NCBI GenBank assembly: GCA_013397935.1
Contig: VZRN01001181.1
Span: forward strand, 317,277 to 381,276
DNA: 64,000 nt
Source: Dasyornis broadbenti
Lineage: Eukaryota > Chordata > Aves > Passeriformes > Dasyornithidae
Direction: 5' to 3'
The notes below the pieces were generated by a model, which worked only from the letters and a program-made list of their open reading frames with translations, was not told the DNA's origin and did not search any database. Made by a program: the position numbers and the translations under genes. This document shows, in pieces, positions 34,386-47,024 of the stretch; the first letter of the stretch is position 1; each line of letters starts with the position of its first letter.

Positions 34386-37300
34386 CACATGAAGTGCTCA
34401 ATCTGCTTCAGGTCACTAAGCAGGCTGCCAGGCAATATGGAAATGGATAACAGCTATAAGGCAATTTCTAGGGTTATCAAAATATGTGTTTACCCGACAT
34501 AACACAGTATGCCCACTGCAGGAATAGTTGGTGACACAGCTACAGAAATCTCCCATGTTGCACTGGGGGACAGATGTGATGGTAGGGCACTGATAAAACA
34601 TTGGCTGATCATCATACTCTTCACATCAGCCTATGTCTCAAAGTCATAAACAAACCATTGATTTTTGGAAATAAAGCCTCAAGATCAGCAGATCAACGTA
34701 TATGTGGCTGAAAGATTATTTGATTCCTGGAAATGACGTAAATGCCAGACTTTACTTGTCTCTGTAGAACACACGCCTTAAATCTTACACATTAGTAGAT
34801 GTAAACCTCTGATGGTGGAAATCCCACCTCCTCATGATGGTGAGGCCAGGAATGAAGCATCTGTCATACTGATGAACACAACAAGGTATTGGCTGTAGAA
34901 AGAAAACTGTTACAAAAACCATTTTTTAACACTCGTAGGAACTAATATAAGAAATAAAAAAAATTAAGGTATCATTTTGAATCTCTAAAGCAGCAGAAAC
35001 TTGAACTGAAAAACCAGCAGACTGAGAAAACACCTAAAACCAAATAAAGCACAAAAATCTGGAATCTTTCCTTACAATTTATGCAATGCAGCTGAGTGCA
35101 TCTGTAGCGGGCACTCCAGAAATCACTTTTTATTAAATCATACTTTTCCTGCCTTTAGTTTTTTCCATATGTCCTAAACCAATATTACTTTACTCCAGTG
35201 GTCAGATGAGCCAAGTAGCTTCTCCTAGTGGCAGAAGAGACCTCAGGCTGCATGCTGTCTCTCATCATAATGGGATCCACTGTATAGCAGCTCTGGAATT
35301 GTCACTGCCTGGTAATATTGGCTTTACCACACAAGGATACTAGGCTGATGCTTCCAGAAGTGTTGGGCTGGCTAAGGCTCTGCTAAAACTATATATGACT
35401 CAGGGAAAACCTTACATGCTTCAGAGGGCTCCAGGAAAGGAGGTGAGTGAGGGCAGACTGCCATGATAAGAGAAAAAAAGCCTGCTGCTTTTAAGCATCT
35501 TGTTGCCTGAGGACCATTCCCTATTCACTTATAAAGGATCGAGAGTGAGCAAACAGAATGAACTGTCTAGCAAGACTATTGAGCTGGGTATATTTTTAAT
35601 AAACCGAGGCTCAGCTGGTACTTTCTGAAGCACTTATGGATTGAAGGAGAGTTTTTGACTGTCAGCTACTGAAGTCTTTTTCCAGGTCAAGTTGCCAACT
35701 GCAGACCATGCAGATATTTACTAACAAAACCTTGCACCCTGCCTTAGGGCTGGGTTGTAGCTCTCTACTGACTGGAGTATGAATATGACATGACTTAAGA
35801 AGAAACAATTTAGTCAGTGGAAGCAGAAATCCACCTGTTTTCCTCAGGTTTGCCATATGATTCTCTTTCACTCTGGCACACATGGCATGGCCTATGGCCT
35901 CAGCCTCATTAGAACTAACTTTACTTCCCTTCCTGGAGCTACCACTTACGATCATGATGTTCAGAAAAATTACCTTAAGGGTATAACAGAGACATAAGTA
36001 ATTTTTCAGGCGCAGTTTCAGTACTGAAAGGCCATTTAACTTCCCTTATTATGTCATGTATTTTGGATTTTAACATATCATTATCTGAGAGCAAGAGAGA
36101 CAGCTTTTCCCTCCTGGTAGAAATTCTGCTTTCCAAACCTCAAAGATAATAAAACTTGCAATGATGATGTCCATTTATCTTATTTGCCAACATTAGAAAA
36201 TGTAATTCTATTTCTTCTTTTAGATCTCTTTTCAGCAAGCTCTTTCCCCACCACCTCTTGCTTTTTCTGTCTCTTGGGGCTCAACCTTGTCAGTGTTCTA
36301 GTTCATTCGCATTTCACATTGTTGGTCAAGATAATGTGCTTAGGGTTATGAAATGTTGATGGATGGCCAAAGGATGCTTCAATGTCATAGACCTCTAAAT
36401 CTATTGTATTTAATTAGAAATTTCTTAGGAACTCTCAATCCTTTAAATCCTTTCTTGAATAAAACCTATAGGGAGACATGGTATTTTGTTTTCTGTAAGA
36501 ACACCAGCAAGGGTAGAGAAAAAACTTGATTTTGATCAAAACCAGCCCCATGAATCCAGGTTCATCTCAGACTGTAGAATGAGCTAAGGCCTGTGCTGCA
36601 CAGGCAGTTATCTCTGTGTGTGAGGTTGGTCACAGGACTTTTGGTTAGTCCTTGTTGTCTGTATATTATGATTACAAGATTTGGCAGTCAGGAATAGTTT
36701 GCAACTTCTATGCATTTTGAGAAGATTGGACCCCAAAACTGTCTTGTCAAGGATATAGCATTATGGAAAGGAAAGGATCAGAAGATACAGTGGTTTTTTA
36801 TACTTGATTTTTATAATTGTTAAAGTGTCATTCTCCACTGAAGCTAGGAATAAGAATGGTAATAGTAGGATTGGTCGGACTGTGCTTCCCTTTCTCCACC
36901 AGAGTATATACTGGGCCTTCCCTACCATGTAACTCGATGTCTACTTTTTAAAAAATTCTTTTAAAGCCAAACTCTGAGAAATATTTCATAGTGAAAGCAA
37001 TTGACAAAGCTCTAACCTTCCTTTTAGGTGTGTCTAACCTTTAGCTGAAGACTTTTCAGAAGCTTTTTTTGATAATTAAGAAAGGAACACAAATTATCCT
37101 AGTATTTAAACTGCTGATAGTAGTTGAGAAAATCTCTGTAATAATCCTCTTTTCACTCAGTCTCTAAAATGGTCCATTGGCAGTAAAAATGATCATGTGC
37201 CTTCTCAGTTTAATGACAAATATGTTTTGAAAATAATACTGACATTTGGAAGATTCGTTTAGTCATTTTTCAATTGTGCACGTGTGACCAGCCAGTAAAC

Positions 37301-38404
37301 TTTCCAAGTTAAGTAAAAAAAAATTGTGAGCAAGTTTTTACGACTTGAAATGGTACTAAATATATGGCTATCTCTTCATCCAGCATAACCACAGTGTACC
37401 TTGAATGATATCAGTAAAACCACTCTCTTTTGGTTTTGTTAAGGACACAATGACCTATGCCATTCCACCTTGAAACAATCAGCTTTCTCACTCACTCAGG
37501 AGAACTGTGCCAAATTCAAAATTTTAATACTTTTAAGATGTGAGGGTTTAAAGTGATGGATATGCTCAGGGTTTAGAGGAAAAATTTAATCTGACTTCTT
37601 GTTTTGGATTAAGAGAAATGCTTCCAGAGTCCTGAATCTGACTGAAGGATGGCCTCACATTGGTCCGTAATTGCAGCACTTCTCTTGGAATCTGTAGCTC
37701 TGCAGGGATTATGAGAACATGGAATTTGGAGAAAGAAAATTTGGCTAAGTCAGATAGTTTATTCCCCTGAAAGATCTGAATATTCCATAAACAGATGAGA
37801 GACTAGCCCTTACGTGTAAATCCTACTGAATTTACACAGTAGGGAGACCAAATAGCTGTAGTAAAAGCTATTAATAAAGCATATGAGTTGTGAATACATA
37901 AGATGAAAATTTTTGTATAAATTCTTTCACTGTCCTGGAGTATACTTCTGATTGGTTGTAAAGATTTTAGTCATAACCAGGCAACATGAGAACTTGGAGA
38001 AAGTGATTATGATGGCATGAATTCATTGGGTTTTTCCATAGAGGTGTTATTACTGTGGTCTAACTTCAAATTCTGCTTTGGCTTGTTAAGTGCCTTAACA
38101 AAATCTGAGTACATCCCACGTCTTGGCAGCAGCTAGTGGGCTGAAGATGCATCTTTCTCAGTAATTATATAGACACAGCTTTATTTATGTGGTTGGGAGA
38201 CAAAAAGACAAAAAATTTGCAGCACTACTCACTGTGCCAGCTCTTGTAGCAGCCTCAGACCTTTTATAAATTTGCAGATAAGCCTATGTATGATGTTCAT
38301 ATGGATCTTTCATTTTTACCTTCGTATCACTGAGGTGTACAACACATTCAAACTCTGTCTTTCAGAAATAAAAAGCAAGATAAGAGGTAACTTTGAGTAA
38401 TTTT

Positions 38405-38406
<2 letters not shown>
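34386..38406. other. Intergenic DNA, nothing recognised
   Basis: No credible gene or repeat. A 97-codon minus-strand frame at 35662-35955 has no recognisable features. Confidence 0.45.
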
Positions 38407-38460
<54 letters not shown>

Positions 38461-38474
38461 CTCTTTTTTTTTTT
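38407..38474. repeat. Long poly-T tract
   Basis: 54 consecutive T (38407-38460), then CTC, then 11 T (38464-38474). It is the longest homopolymer in the window. Confidence 0.9.
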
Positions 38475-39819
38475 ACTTCATTTTGTTAAATTTTCCAGAT
38501 GATGCCCTTCTGTCTTTTGGCAATTCTAACAAAATGGAATTTCAAGACTGCTTTTATATATAATGGATTTTCAGATGTTTGACAGCCTGCTTGGACCTAG
38601 ATGCAGTTTCAGCCTTGCTCATCATGTTCAGAGATCTATCATCCTGAGCAAGTGTGAGATAGTCTTAGAAGTAGCAAGCCTGGGATTTCCATGGAGTGTA
38701 TGATAAAGATGTAGTCAAAGACAAGCAGAGGGAAATGATATTTTCCCACTTCGAAGTATCTGTTGTGGTGTTTGCCTGCTTCTCTTTTATACCAAAGGTG
38801 TGAGTTTATTTGTCTTTCTTATTTATTACTGTACCACTGATCTTGGACCAGATGTTCTAAGTCCTGCTCATCTTGAGAGCAGCAGGTTTGTTGGATGTGT
38901 GCAGACCATCTGCACCCTGCACATGTAACAGATACACTCCTTCCAAGAACTGTTAGATTTACCAAACTTGTGCAATGTGGCTTACACACTTAGGAAATGA
39001 CAAGAGGAATTGCCTAGTTCTAGTTCTTCTGAGGGTTTAGAAAGAAGAGAAATGTCTTTCACTGTAGGAAAACTGACCTTCAAGAAGGAGGAATGTTTCC
39101 CCATTTGGGAAACTTATTCTGTGAGGTTTGGACAGAAGACAAATTCAGTGACTGTGAGAAACCTTAGTATCTGAGGGAGAAATATGTTCAACAGTTAATA
39201 TGGCTTCAGGCGCTATAATCCCCTGAGGCAGGAAAGCAACCCCTGTGCCTTAGAAACTCCTTCAAGGTGTCAGCCTTGTCAGTGTGGCACTTGTGAACCA
39301 CTGCACTGTAAAGCCACAGGGTGTGTAAAGGCTTTGGATCCCAGACGATCAGTCTAGTAGAGAACCTTGGAAGTGACGCAGCTGCCCGCAACAATGAGGA
39401 ATGGGCAAGATACCTTGTACACAAATTAAGCTCCAGGAGGTAACTGACGATGTTGAAAACAAAAAGGAAGGAAGAAAACCTCTCAAGTGGAATAATGAAG
39501 CAATGAAGAATTAAACGGCAGGGAAAACATTGAATGAGTGGGAGATAACAGAAGATGTTTATGACCCCATACTCTTTATTCGCTTGCAAAAGGGAAGGCA
39601 GTTAAAATAAAATAGCTGTCTTACAGTAGGTTGTACTGAAGTCCTGACAGGTTTCTTTGGTTTTCAGTTACTTAAGCAGTGAGAATTAACTATGAAAGTA
39701 TTCAGGAGTTTTTTACTCTGAAATAATGAACTATAAGGATTTTTTTTTTTTTAAGAAGGCTGCATTAAAAAAAAAGAGGGGGAAATCCATAACACTGGAA
39801 GTCTGTGACCAAAGAGAAA
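38475..39819. other. Intergenic DNA leading into the Gypsy-like fossil
   Basis: No gene recognised. The minus-strand 127-codon frame at 39206-39589 overlaps the DNA just upstream of the decayed retrotransposon. It is probably antisense chance; part of this interval may be the unrecognisable 5' end of that element. Confidence 0.4.
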
Positions 39820-39979
39820 ATTTCACAATTTAATGAAGCAAGAGCCTGATTACAAAGGAGATTGTAGCTGGATCTGGAACAAATCATTGGAATATCACAT
39901 AATAACTCTTGACAAAGTACTTAGAGTTTGTCAGACTAACCGTATGCCCAGCTCAGAATGAAGGAGAGGACATAATTGA

Positions 39980-40162
39980 GAATCCAAAACAGTGCAAAGA
40001 AAGTTGCTTGATGAAGATATAATTGGAGTCCTACAAGAGCAGCATCTGGACCTGCAGATGGTGTGGAGAATAGCACAAGCCGTAAACTGGAAGAAGGTAT
40101 GCACTAGATTACATCACTGTGAAATAGTGTGTAAGAAGCAGCATACAGGAGATCAATGAGAG
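39980..40162 (+). pseudogene. Gag-like C-terminal remnant of the Gypsy fossil
   Basis: Stop-to-stop frame of about 60 codons. It contains VQRKLLDEDI followed by LDLQMVWRIAQA, resembling the end of Gypsy Gag ('vreklL ... LtLekai.iaqa'). A cysteine/histidine-containing tail near 40090-40150 may be a broken zinc knuckle. It is too short and isolated to function. Confidence 0.55.
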
Positions 40163-40207
40163 CACCATTTGCTCTGGGGGATTCTTCATAAGAGCAATTC
40201 ATCAGAA

Positions 40208-40309
40208 GATGAATGGACTATCACCCTGAAAGCAAGTAAGACATTTATTCATTTTAAATTGGATACTGGTGCACATGATGGTGTGTTGATTGAAATAATG
40301 TTATCCTCC
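40208..40309 (+). pseudogene. Retropepsin-like remnant with DTGA motif
   Basis: Frame with FIHFKLDTGAHDGVL, matching the active-site region of Gypsy aspartic proteases (hydrophobic-K-hydrophobic-DTGA). It closes at a TGA at 40310-40312, well short of a complete protease of about 100 residues. Confidence 0.65.
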
Positions 40310-40882
40310 TGACAAGAAGCAGATAATGGAGAGTCAGGGGAGGTTTACAGGGGTAAGATAATAGCAACTAAAGTTAACATGAGGGTAAATAAAGTGGACA
40401 GATACAGTCTGTATTAACTTCATGGAGAAGAGCATTCATTATGGAAAAAAATAATGTGTTGAGCCTTTGTTCTCATCAGGACAATGTGCTCATGAGAGAG
40501 GACAGGAGGACAATATACCTGAGGAACCGTCAGAGGACACCAGCTAGGGAACAAGCTGTCTTTGAGCAGAACACACATCAGAGGAGAGAGTCAGCCTTCC
40601 TCCAGTCCCTCTTTCTATTCAAATTCCATTCCTCTGAAGGAAGAGGCAAAAATAAAGGATATGGGTGAGTTTTTTACCCCAAGAATCACACAATGCATAG
40701 GAGAGTGAGCTGTGGGTACACTCTTCATTCATCTCTAGAGAGAAAAACAAGGACAGAATGTTTTCTGTCTGGATAGACAGATAGACAGAGGAATTAAATA
40801 AATATGAAAAAAAAGAAAAAAAGTCACAGTAGTTGTTAGGGGATAATTTTCAGAGATGTTGTCTAATACCAGATTTTTTTAT

Positions 40883-41347
40883 ATGCTGGATGTATCAGCA
40901 GGGTTCTGGGGAAAGTCTTTGGAAAAACACAGCACATGTTTTATGTGTTTTCCATTTCTTGTTGAGAAAACCCTCTTTCTTCAGACTTCCATTTATGTTG
41001 TGTTCAGCATTCCAGTTGTATAACAAAAATAAAAAGTTTTGATAGTACAGAAGAAATTGGGGCACCATGGAAAATATTTTAATATGGAAAAAGTGCTAAA
41101 AGAAACTGAAATGTCGAAAGAGAATAACTGGAAGCTCTGAGCATCCTGGAACAGAACCAAAGCTGCTGGGTAAGTGTGATGCCAACAAAATGTAAATTTT
41201 CTGTAACATAAATAACACACCTGAGAAAGAAGGTTATTTGGCAAGACATATAGGTAACAGTGAAACCACTGCAGTTGACAAAGAAATAGTAGATTTCTGG
41301 GAATGATGGATTACATAAGGACAATTGTACCTTATACTGCTGCCTGA
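40883..41347 (+). pseudogene. Reverse-transcriptase remnants
   Basis: Three frames carry consecutive RT landmarks in the right order and spacing: LDVSAGFW (the 'D..sGFwqi' block), FFRLPF (the 'FlrlPFGl' block), then KCKFSVT and FLGMMDYI (the 'KC.F....v.fLGh' and 'rFLGm.nYy' blocks). Frames change between blocks and stops intervene. Confidence 0.68.
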
Positions 41348-41577
41348 ATAAATAAATAGAGAATGCTCCTACACAATGACATTGCCTGACCTTAATAAAA
41401 TGTCTAAGAAGTAAAAGGAATTAATTTGGGAGGACGGTATGCACAAAACTATATTGTCCACAGGTGTTTCAAGAAGTATTTTGGGATTTCAGTGTAATCT
41501 TCTTGCAGGAGAGTGGTCACAGCTAGAGAGCAGTGGTTTATGAATAGTAGATGCTAACAGGAAATGAGAGTTAATAA

Positions 41578-41800
41578 GCTCAGATAGAAAAGGAGGCTTT
41601 GGCATGGTTGTAAAAGATTTCATGTCTTAGTTGTGGGAGGCCTTAGCTATTACTATTTTATTAGCTGAAATCGACTGCAAACCACTTATTGCTGTTACTG
41701 AAAATGACCTTGTGAACACTCCAGAGAATTCACAGCTTACTATTATTTTTTTCAACTACAAATGGATGATTTGTAAATTGAATCAGAACCTCGAAGAGAT
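41578..41800 (+). pseudogene. RNase H remnant
   Basis: AQIEKEALA at 41578-41604 followed after a frame change by EIDCKPLIAV at 41667-41696 match the 'y..iekEaLAi' and 'tDHkPL' blocks of Gypsy RNase H. The expected His has become Cys. The 67-codon frame at 41631-41834 contains the second half. Confidence 0.65.
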
Positions 41801-41840
41801 TTGGAGATGCAGACTCACTCTTCAAATTGTTTGAAGTTCA

Positions 41841-42489
41841 ACATTAGTATGTTATGCAAATAAAAACAAACTTTGTGTTCTAAGGTGAGCTAAGGACCTT
41901 GAGTTTCAGACTGACTGTTTAGGATGAGACTCTACACAAAGTAAGAAAGATTAAAATTATAGTGGCAAAGCCAGCACATTCCTCATCACTCTTATGTGCA
42001 AGGGAACTACTACTGCTGCATGAAATCCTGTTTCAGGAATCATGACTACTAAGTTATTAAAAACGGTGTGAAAAGTAATCACAGAGGATGATAGGGCTTC
42101 TTTGAGAAAAAAAATGTAACAGAAAGAGGAGAGTTAATTTGACCTTAAATGAGAAAGCTCTGAAGTTCTGCTGCAAATGCCAGAAATAAAGATCAAGGTG
42201 TAGGAAAGTGTTGTACTGATGGTAGAGAGAAAAAAATTGTCTGGAGCAAAGTGCACATAGATTATTTACAGAGATTAGCGGAAAAAAGTCCAAAACAGAA
42301 CACTATGAACTATGTACTTACTATTATTCTGACTCCTGTGAGATAATTTTGTTGGGAGACACAGATTAGGAGTTGATGATGGACATCAAAGATATTTTCT
42401 TTCCTAATACACCATATTTGACAGCAACGGGCCAGAATTAGTTGTGTGTGAATGTGAGCAGTTTGCAGAGCAGTACTGTCTTAATCCTC
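41841..42489. other. Non-coding interval between Gypsy fossil and LTR
   Basis: Where integrase would be expected in a Gypsy element I can recognise nothing. AT-rich, no gene. Confidence 0.4.
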
Positions 42490-43585
42490 TGCATCGGGTT
42501 TGTGTGACGAGGTGTTAGGAGCAGGGGGACTACAGCGATGGCTTCCATGAGAAAGTGGCAGAAGCTTCCCCCGTGTCCAACAGAGCCAATGCCAGCTGGC
42601 TCCACTGAACCTGCCACTGGCCTAGACTGAGCCCATCAGTGATGGCGCTGACACCTCTGGGCTAACAGATTTAACAAAGGGGGAAAACTATACAAGGGCA
42701 ACTGCAGCTGGAGAGAGTGAGATTACGTGAAAGAGACAACTCTGCTGACATCATGATCAGTGAAGCAGGGAGGCGAAGAGGTGCTCCAGGCAGCAGGGCA
42801 GAGATTCCCCTGCAGCCCGTGGTGAAGACCATGGTGAGGCAGCTGTGCCCCTGCAGCCCACGGAGGGTCACACTCTGGAACAGGTGGATGTCTGAAGGAG
42901 CCTGTGACCCCATGGGAAGCCTGTGATGGAGCAGGTTCTTGGCAGGACCACTGCACCCATGAAGAGAGGAGCCTGCACTGGAGCAGGTTTGCTGGCAGGA
43001 CTTGTGACCCCATGGGGGACCCACGCTGGGGCAGCCTGTTCCTGAAGGACTGCACCCTGTGGGAAGAATCCATGCTGGAGTAGTTCATGAAGAACTGCAG
43101 CCCACGGGAAGGAAGGGCTCACACTGAAAAAGTCCATGGAAGACTCCTCCTGTGGGAGGAACCCCACACTAGAGCAGGTCAAGAGTGTGATGAGTCCTCC
43201 CCCTGAGGAGGAAGGAGTGGCAGGGACAATGTATGATGCACATGCCACAGCCCCCAGTCCTTGTCCCTTTGCGCTGCTGCAGGGGAGGAGGTAGAGAAAA
43301 TTGTGAGTGAAGCTGAGCCTAGGAAAAAGGGAGGTTTGGGAGGAGGGTGTTTTAAGATTTAGTTTTTATTTTCTCATTATCCTACTCTGATTTGATTAAT
43401 AATAAATGAAACAAATTTCTCCAAGTCAATCCTGTTTCACCTGTGATGGTAGCCAGTGAGTGATCTCTCTCTGTCCTTATCTACTCCCATGAGCCTTTCA
43501 TTATATTTTCTCTCTCCTGTGCATCTGAGGAGGGGATAGAATAGCTTTGGTGAGCACCTGGTATCCAGTCAGAGTAAAGCAGCCA
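42490..43585 (+). mobile_element. Endogenous retrovirus LTR (solo), plus orientation
   Basis: GC-richer block beginning near TGCATCGGGTTTGTGTG and containing many imperfect repeats of a GCTGGAGCAGG ... GGACCTGTGACCC-type unit of about 35-60 bases (42780-43190). An AATAAA signal at 43401-43406 precedes the LTR end near GGTATCCAGTCAGAGT. From memory it matches a long LTR family abundant in songbird genomes (ERVL-type in my recollection). No gag, pol or env sequence of this family is attached, so it looks like a solo LTR left by recombination. The open frames inside are by-products of the repeats. Exact ends are uncertain by about 10-20 bases. Confidence 0.75.
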
Positions 43586-46500
43586 TGCCAGCTATGTGCT
43601 AGTCCCAATGAACTTCTGTCCAGAAGATGGGTGAAAAGTGGTGTATAAGACAGGAAACAAATGCAGTGTGTTTAGACAATAGATCTCCAGGTTATGAACT
43701 AGCCAGATGAAGCAGATGTCCTCTCTTCTGTCTGGAACAGGTCTGATCTCCCACAGGAAGTGAGACACCACCTCAGACACTGGTGGACAGTTTAGTTATT
43801 ATTATGACTTCACGTGTTTGCATTAATAACGGTTTTAATTATAGCTGTCGTTACATTCTGCCTTGGAATGGAACGTGTGGTATTTGGGGCTGTGCCTTCA
43901 AAGGCTCAGCAGCTTGGCAGGGCACTGTGGGGCTCTTGTTGCAGCACACAGACAGCTGGAGGCAGACAGAGGATTATTCCCAGCACCTCCGGTGCCGAGT
44001 GCCACTGAAGACCACAGAGAGAAGAGCTACTGAGGGCCAGAAGACAGGCTAGAGGCAACTTGCCCTCCACCTATGATTGATCAGCTAAGACCCTGTGGGA
44101 GATATGCCATTTGCTCTTGCTGGCAGAGGAGATTCCAACCCACCCAGAGAGAGGGATTCTGAGAAGTATCTGAAAGCAGAACCTCAAGGAATGTCCCTCC
44201 CACTGGCAGTCATTCCTGCGGGAAACACTGCCTGCCTCCTAAGGAGATGGTGAGTTCTAGCCCCTGTGGTACCTCAGTCCTGCCCAGATCCTCCTGCCCA
44301 TTTTCAGGGCTGCTAAAGGCCTTTAGGATTTGGTACATGGACAGTAGAAATCGTAAGACTTGCGTTAATATGAATAGGCTGACAGGTATTGCAGGTGAGA
44401 CATTTTTCTGGTATGTACAACTTAACTCTGGCAGGTTGAGATGGTGCGACCTGGTTCCAAGCCTAATAAACCAATAAAACGTGTGTTTACTATGAATGGG
44501 CTCATTCATTTCAATGGCAGCATGTGTACACACGTGTTTGTGTGTGTGCGTGCATGTAGAGAGAAGAGAATCCCTCTTCTCCCTTCTCCTCATGGCTTAT
44601 ATCACACAGCATGCCGACATACCCAGACTAACAACTCCTCATAAGGAACCTGAAATACAGAGTCCAAGGGAAGTTTAACAGCTTCATAGCTTGTAATTCT
44701 CTTTTGGTCACATTTTGTTTGTCAGGGGGAGCACAAGAATGAGGCCACACATAATTTAACACCTTTCCCTATTTAGAGTTTGTTAGTTTAACTTTTTCTG
44801 AGATTGTTTTTTTTTAAATGCTTGTCTGAATTTAGTGGTTGTGAAGGAAAGTGACGGCCCTAAAGACCGTAGTTTTCCTTGCAGAATGGGCACAGGATGA
44901 GCTCCAGCAGAGTGCATTTCCTCATATTACCACCCTGATTTGACCTTGAATGACCTGTTGCAGGGCCCAGCAGAATTGGTTTTCCTACCTTTCCAGTCCT
45001 TTGCCTTTTTGTGAAGACTGACAGCTGGACCTTGCCAAATGTGGCAGGGCTTCTGGGAGGTTGATCTCTGTCCAGATCAGAGCCTGACTTCTCTCACATA
45101 GGCACAGTGTTATAGTAACCTCTCCAGTACTAAGAAGGCTGGTGAGCAGACCTAATGAGACAGAGATCTCAGGGTGAGTGTTTCAACACCTGCAGCCATG
45201 GTAGTGCCACCTTTCCCAAGGGCTCTATTATTACAGCTGTGTTTAGGCTCTAATACTTGCTGGGCCTTCTACAAACTCAGAGCAAGACACAATAAAATGT
45301 GGGAGAAGAAATGCTTAAAGCTACAACTCCTTCCACCAGATCTTTAATAAAGGAGCAGAGCCATGGGGACATAAAATATCTTTCCCTACCATGGTAAAAT
45401 GTACAAAAGAACTTGGCTATTCCAGTATCCTGGCTAGCACAACACTTTGGTCCTGTGGTGTTTTGAAGGTCAATTATGAGAATCTGAGCTTACGTCCAGC
45501 AAGTAGCTAATAGCTCAAGCAGCAAATTTGTATGTTGCTGCACCCCTACATTTTGATATATTTTGTGGGGACTTGAAAAAAAAATCCCACTCCTGAATTT
45601 ACTTTAGCAAAGATTTATTAAAGACCACCACATGATTTTTCTCAGCAAGGACTCTTCAGTCTAGGCAGAGAGTCTTCAACCCTTGTCTGACACCACAACA
45701 GGGACTGGTGTGTTGGCCCCTGCAGTTTTGTGTTCACTCCACCTGCGTCTCAAAGTGAACACGCTCTAATCCAGAAGCCAGGTGGCCTCATGGGGCTGGT
45801 GCTACCCTCCAGCTTATACAAGAAGCCCTACTAAATGCATAGTGCCGCTGCAAGAAAGCTGCTAGAACCCTGTCTGAAGTCAACTCCTGTTGCATTGGCG
45901 CTCTTAGAATGTCATGTGCCATTTTCTTCCTGTGCGAGGAAGGAAGTGTGGAGCTGTACAGGAAGATTAGACAGGTCGTCGGGTGGTCCACTGTAGGGCC
46001 TTCATTCCAGCTGCATTGGAGCAGACTCTTGCAGAAAACCATGGCCCCTATTCCTGCACATCTCTCAATTATGAGTGTTAGCATTCGGAGGAATCCTTAG
46101 TCTAATGCAACATTCACTTCTTCCCAGTAATTTGTGATGAAAATGTGAGTATGGATTTTGAATTAATTGCCTGGAAGCATGGCTCTTAGCATTTTTTTCC
46201 TTCTGGGTATCTCTTTGTGGCTGAAATTAAGAGAGAGACATTTAGGATCTGTTTATTAATACCTTGCAAAACTTTGGCATTTTTAGATCCAGAAAGTTTT
46301 TTGTGTCCCTCTTTGTAGAAAACTGCACTCTTGTATTTAGTCTCTTTCACATAGTATTAAAGTCAGCAATGGCTGGTGAAGAAACTACTATTATTATTCA
46401 TTAGCTCTGGTCTCTCAGAGGAACCATATGTGCAGAGCGGAGGGAAAAGAATAATGTTGTTTTTTAATACTGAGTCACTGCTAGCGATTAAGTGTTTTAT

Positions 46501-47024
46501 ATTTTTTTTCTTTCCCTTTTTTTCGAGAAAAAGAAATGGGAAAAAGGTGTTTTTCTGAAGCCTAAATGTCGGGAGAATTGATTTTCTCTAGGTGCCACAG
46601 TGTCTTCAGAAAGTTTTAATCCAGTGGGCCACAGTGATGTCAGCTAGCACTTGTTTTAAAGGATATCTGTAAAAAATTCATGGTTAGATTCCTGCATCTC
46701 AGGTCACAGGAGAGTGTGACTATTAACAAGTCACAGCTGCTTTATGGAGTTTCACCAGCCATTTGTAGATCTTTAATTTTTTTTTTTTTAGGAAATCTTT
46801 AACTGCCTATTTTTTTCCTGGAGGTATATTAANAAAAAAAAAGGAAGAAAAAGAAGGGATAGTTCTGATTTTGCTCCCAGTTATCTATGATTGTGCCATC
46901 TCCTCTAGTCACGTTTTTTGTATTTTTTTTTTTCTCAGCAAGAGGCCCGTTTTAATACTGCAGCTGATGATCTAAAAATGTGTGAGCTATGTTGTATTAT
47001 ACACAAGCCACATAATATGGATGA
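43586..47024. other. Intergenic DNA, nothing recognised
   Basis: Slightly GC-richer at 43880-44300. No gene, RNA or clear repeat seen. A single ambiguous base (N) lies at 46833 in an A run. Confidence 0.45.

Larger units (their letters stand above)
39820..41840 (+). mobile_element. Decayed Ty3/Gypsy-type LTR retrotransposon (gag-protease-RT-RNase H remnants)
   Basis: Short protein-like blocks occur in the order of a Ty3/Gypsy gag-pol. (1) A Gag C-terminal-like stretch, open 39980-40162, contains VQRKLLDEDI and LDLQMVWRIAQA. (2) A protease-like block at 40208-40309 contains FKLDTGA with the catalytic DTGA at 40262-40273. (3) Reverse transcriptase pieces: MLDVSAGFW at 40883-40909, FFRLPF at 40977-40994 and KCKFSVT at 41188-41208. 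(4) The RT/RNase H connection FLGMMDYI at 41294-41317. (5) RNase H-like QIEKEALA at 41581-41604 and EIDCKPLIAV at 41667-41696. Blocks lie in different frames with several stops, so the element cannot encode a working protein. The catalytic YxDD box of RT is not recognisable. No flanking LTRs or integrase were found. The clade resembles K02A2.6/Mag-type Gypsy, a judgement from memory. Confidence 0.75.

Noticed and set aside
39206..39589. 127-codon minus-strand frame as a membrane protein
   Set aside because: Hydrophobic composition comes from A/T-rich codons, it lies next to the decayed plus-strand retrotransposon, and it has no homology I recognise.
42671..43248. Minus-strand frames of 117-126 codons
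   Set aside because: They lie in the repeat array of the plus-strand LTR and mirror the frames in the other LTR copy.
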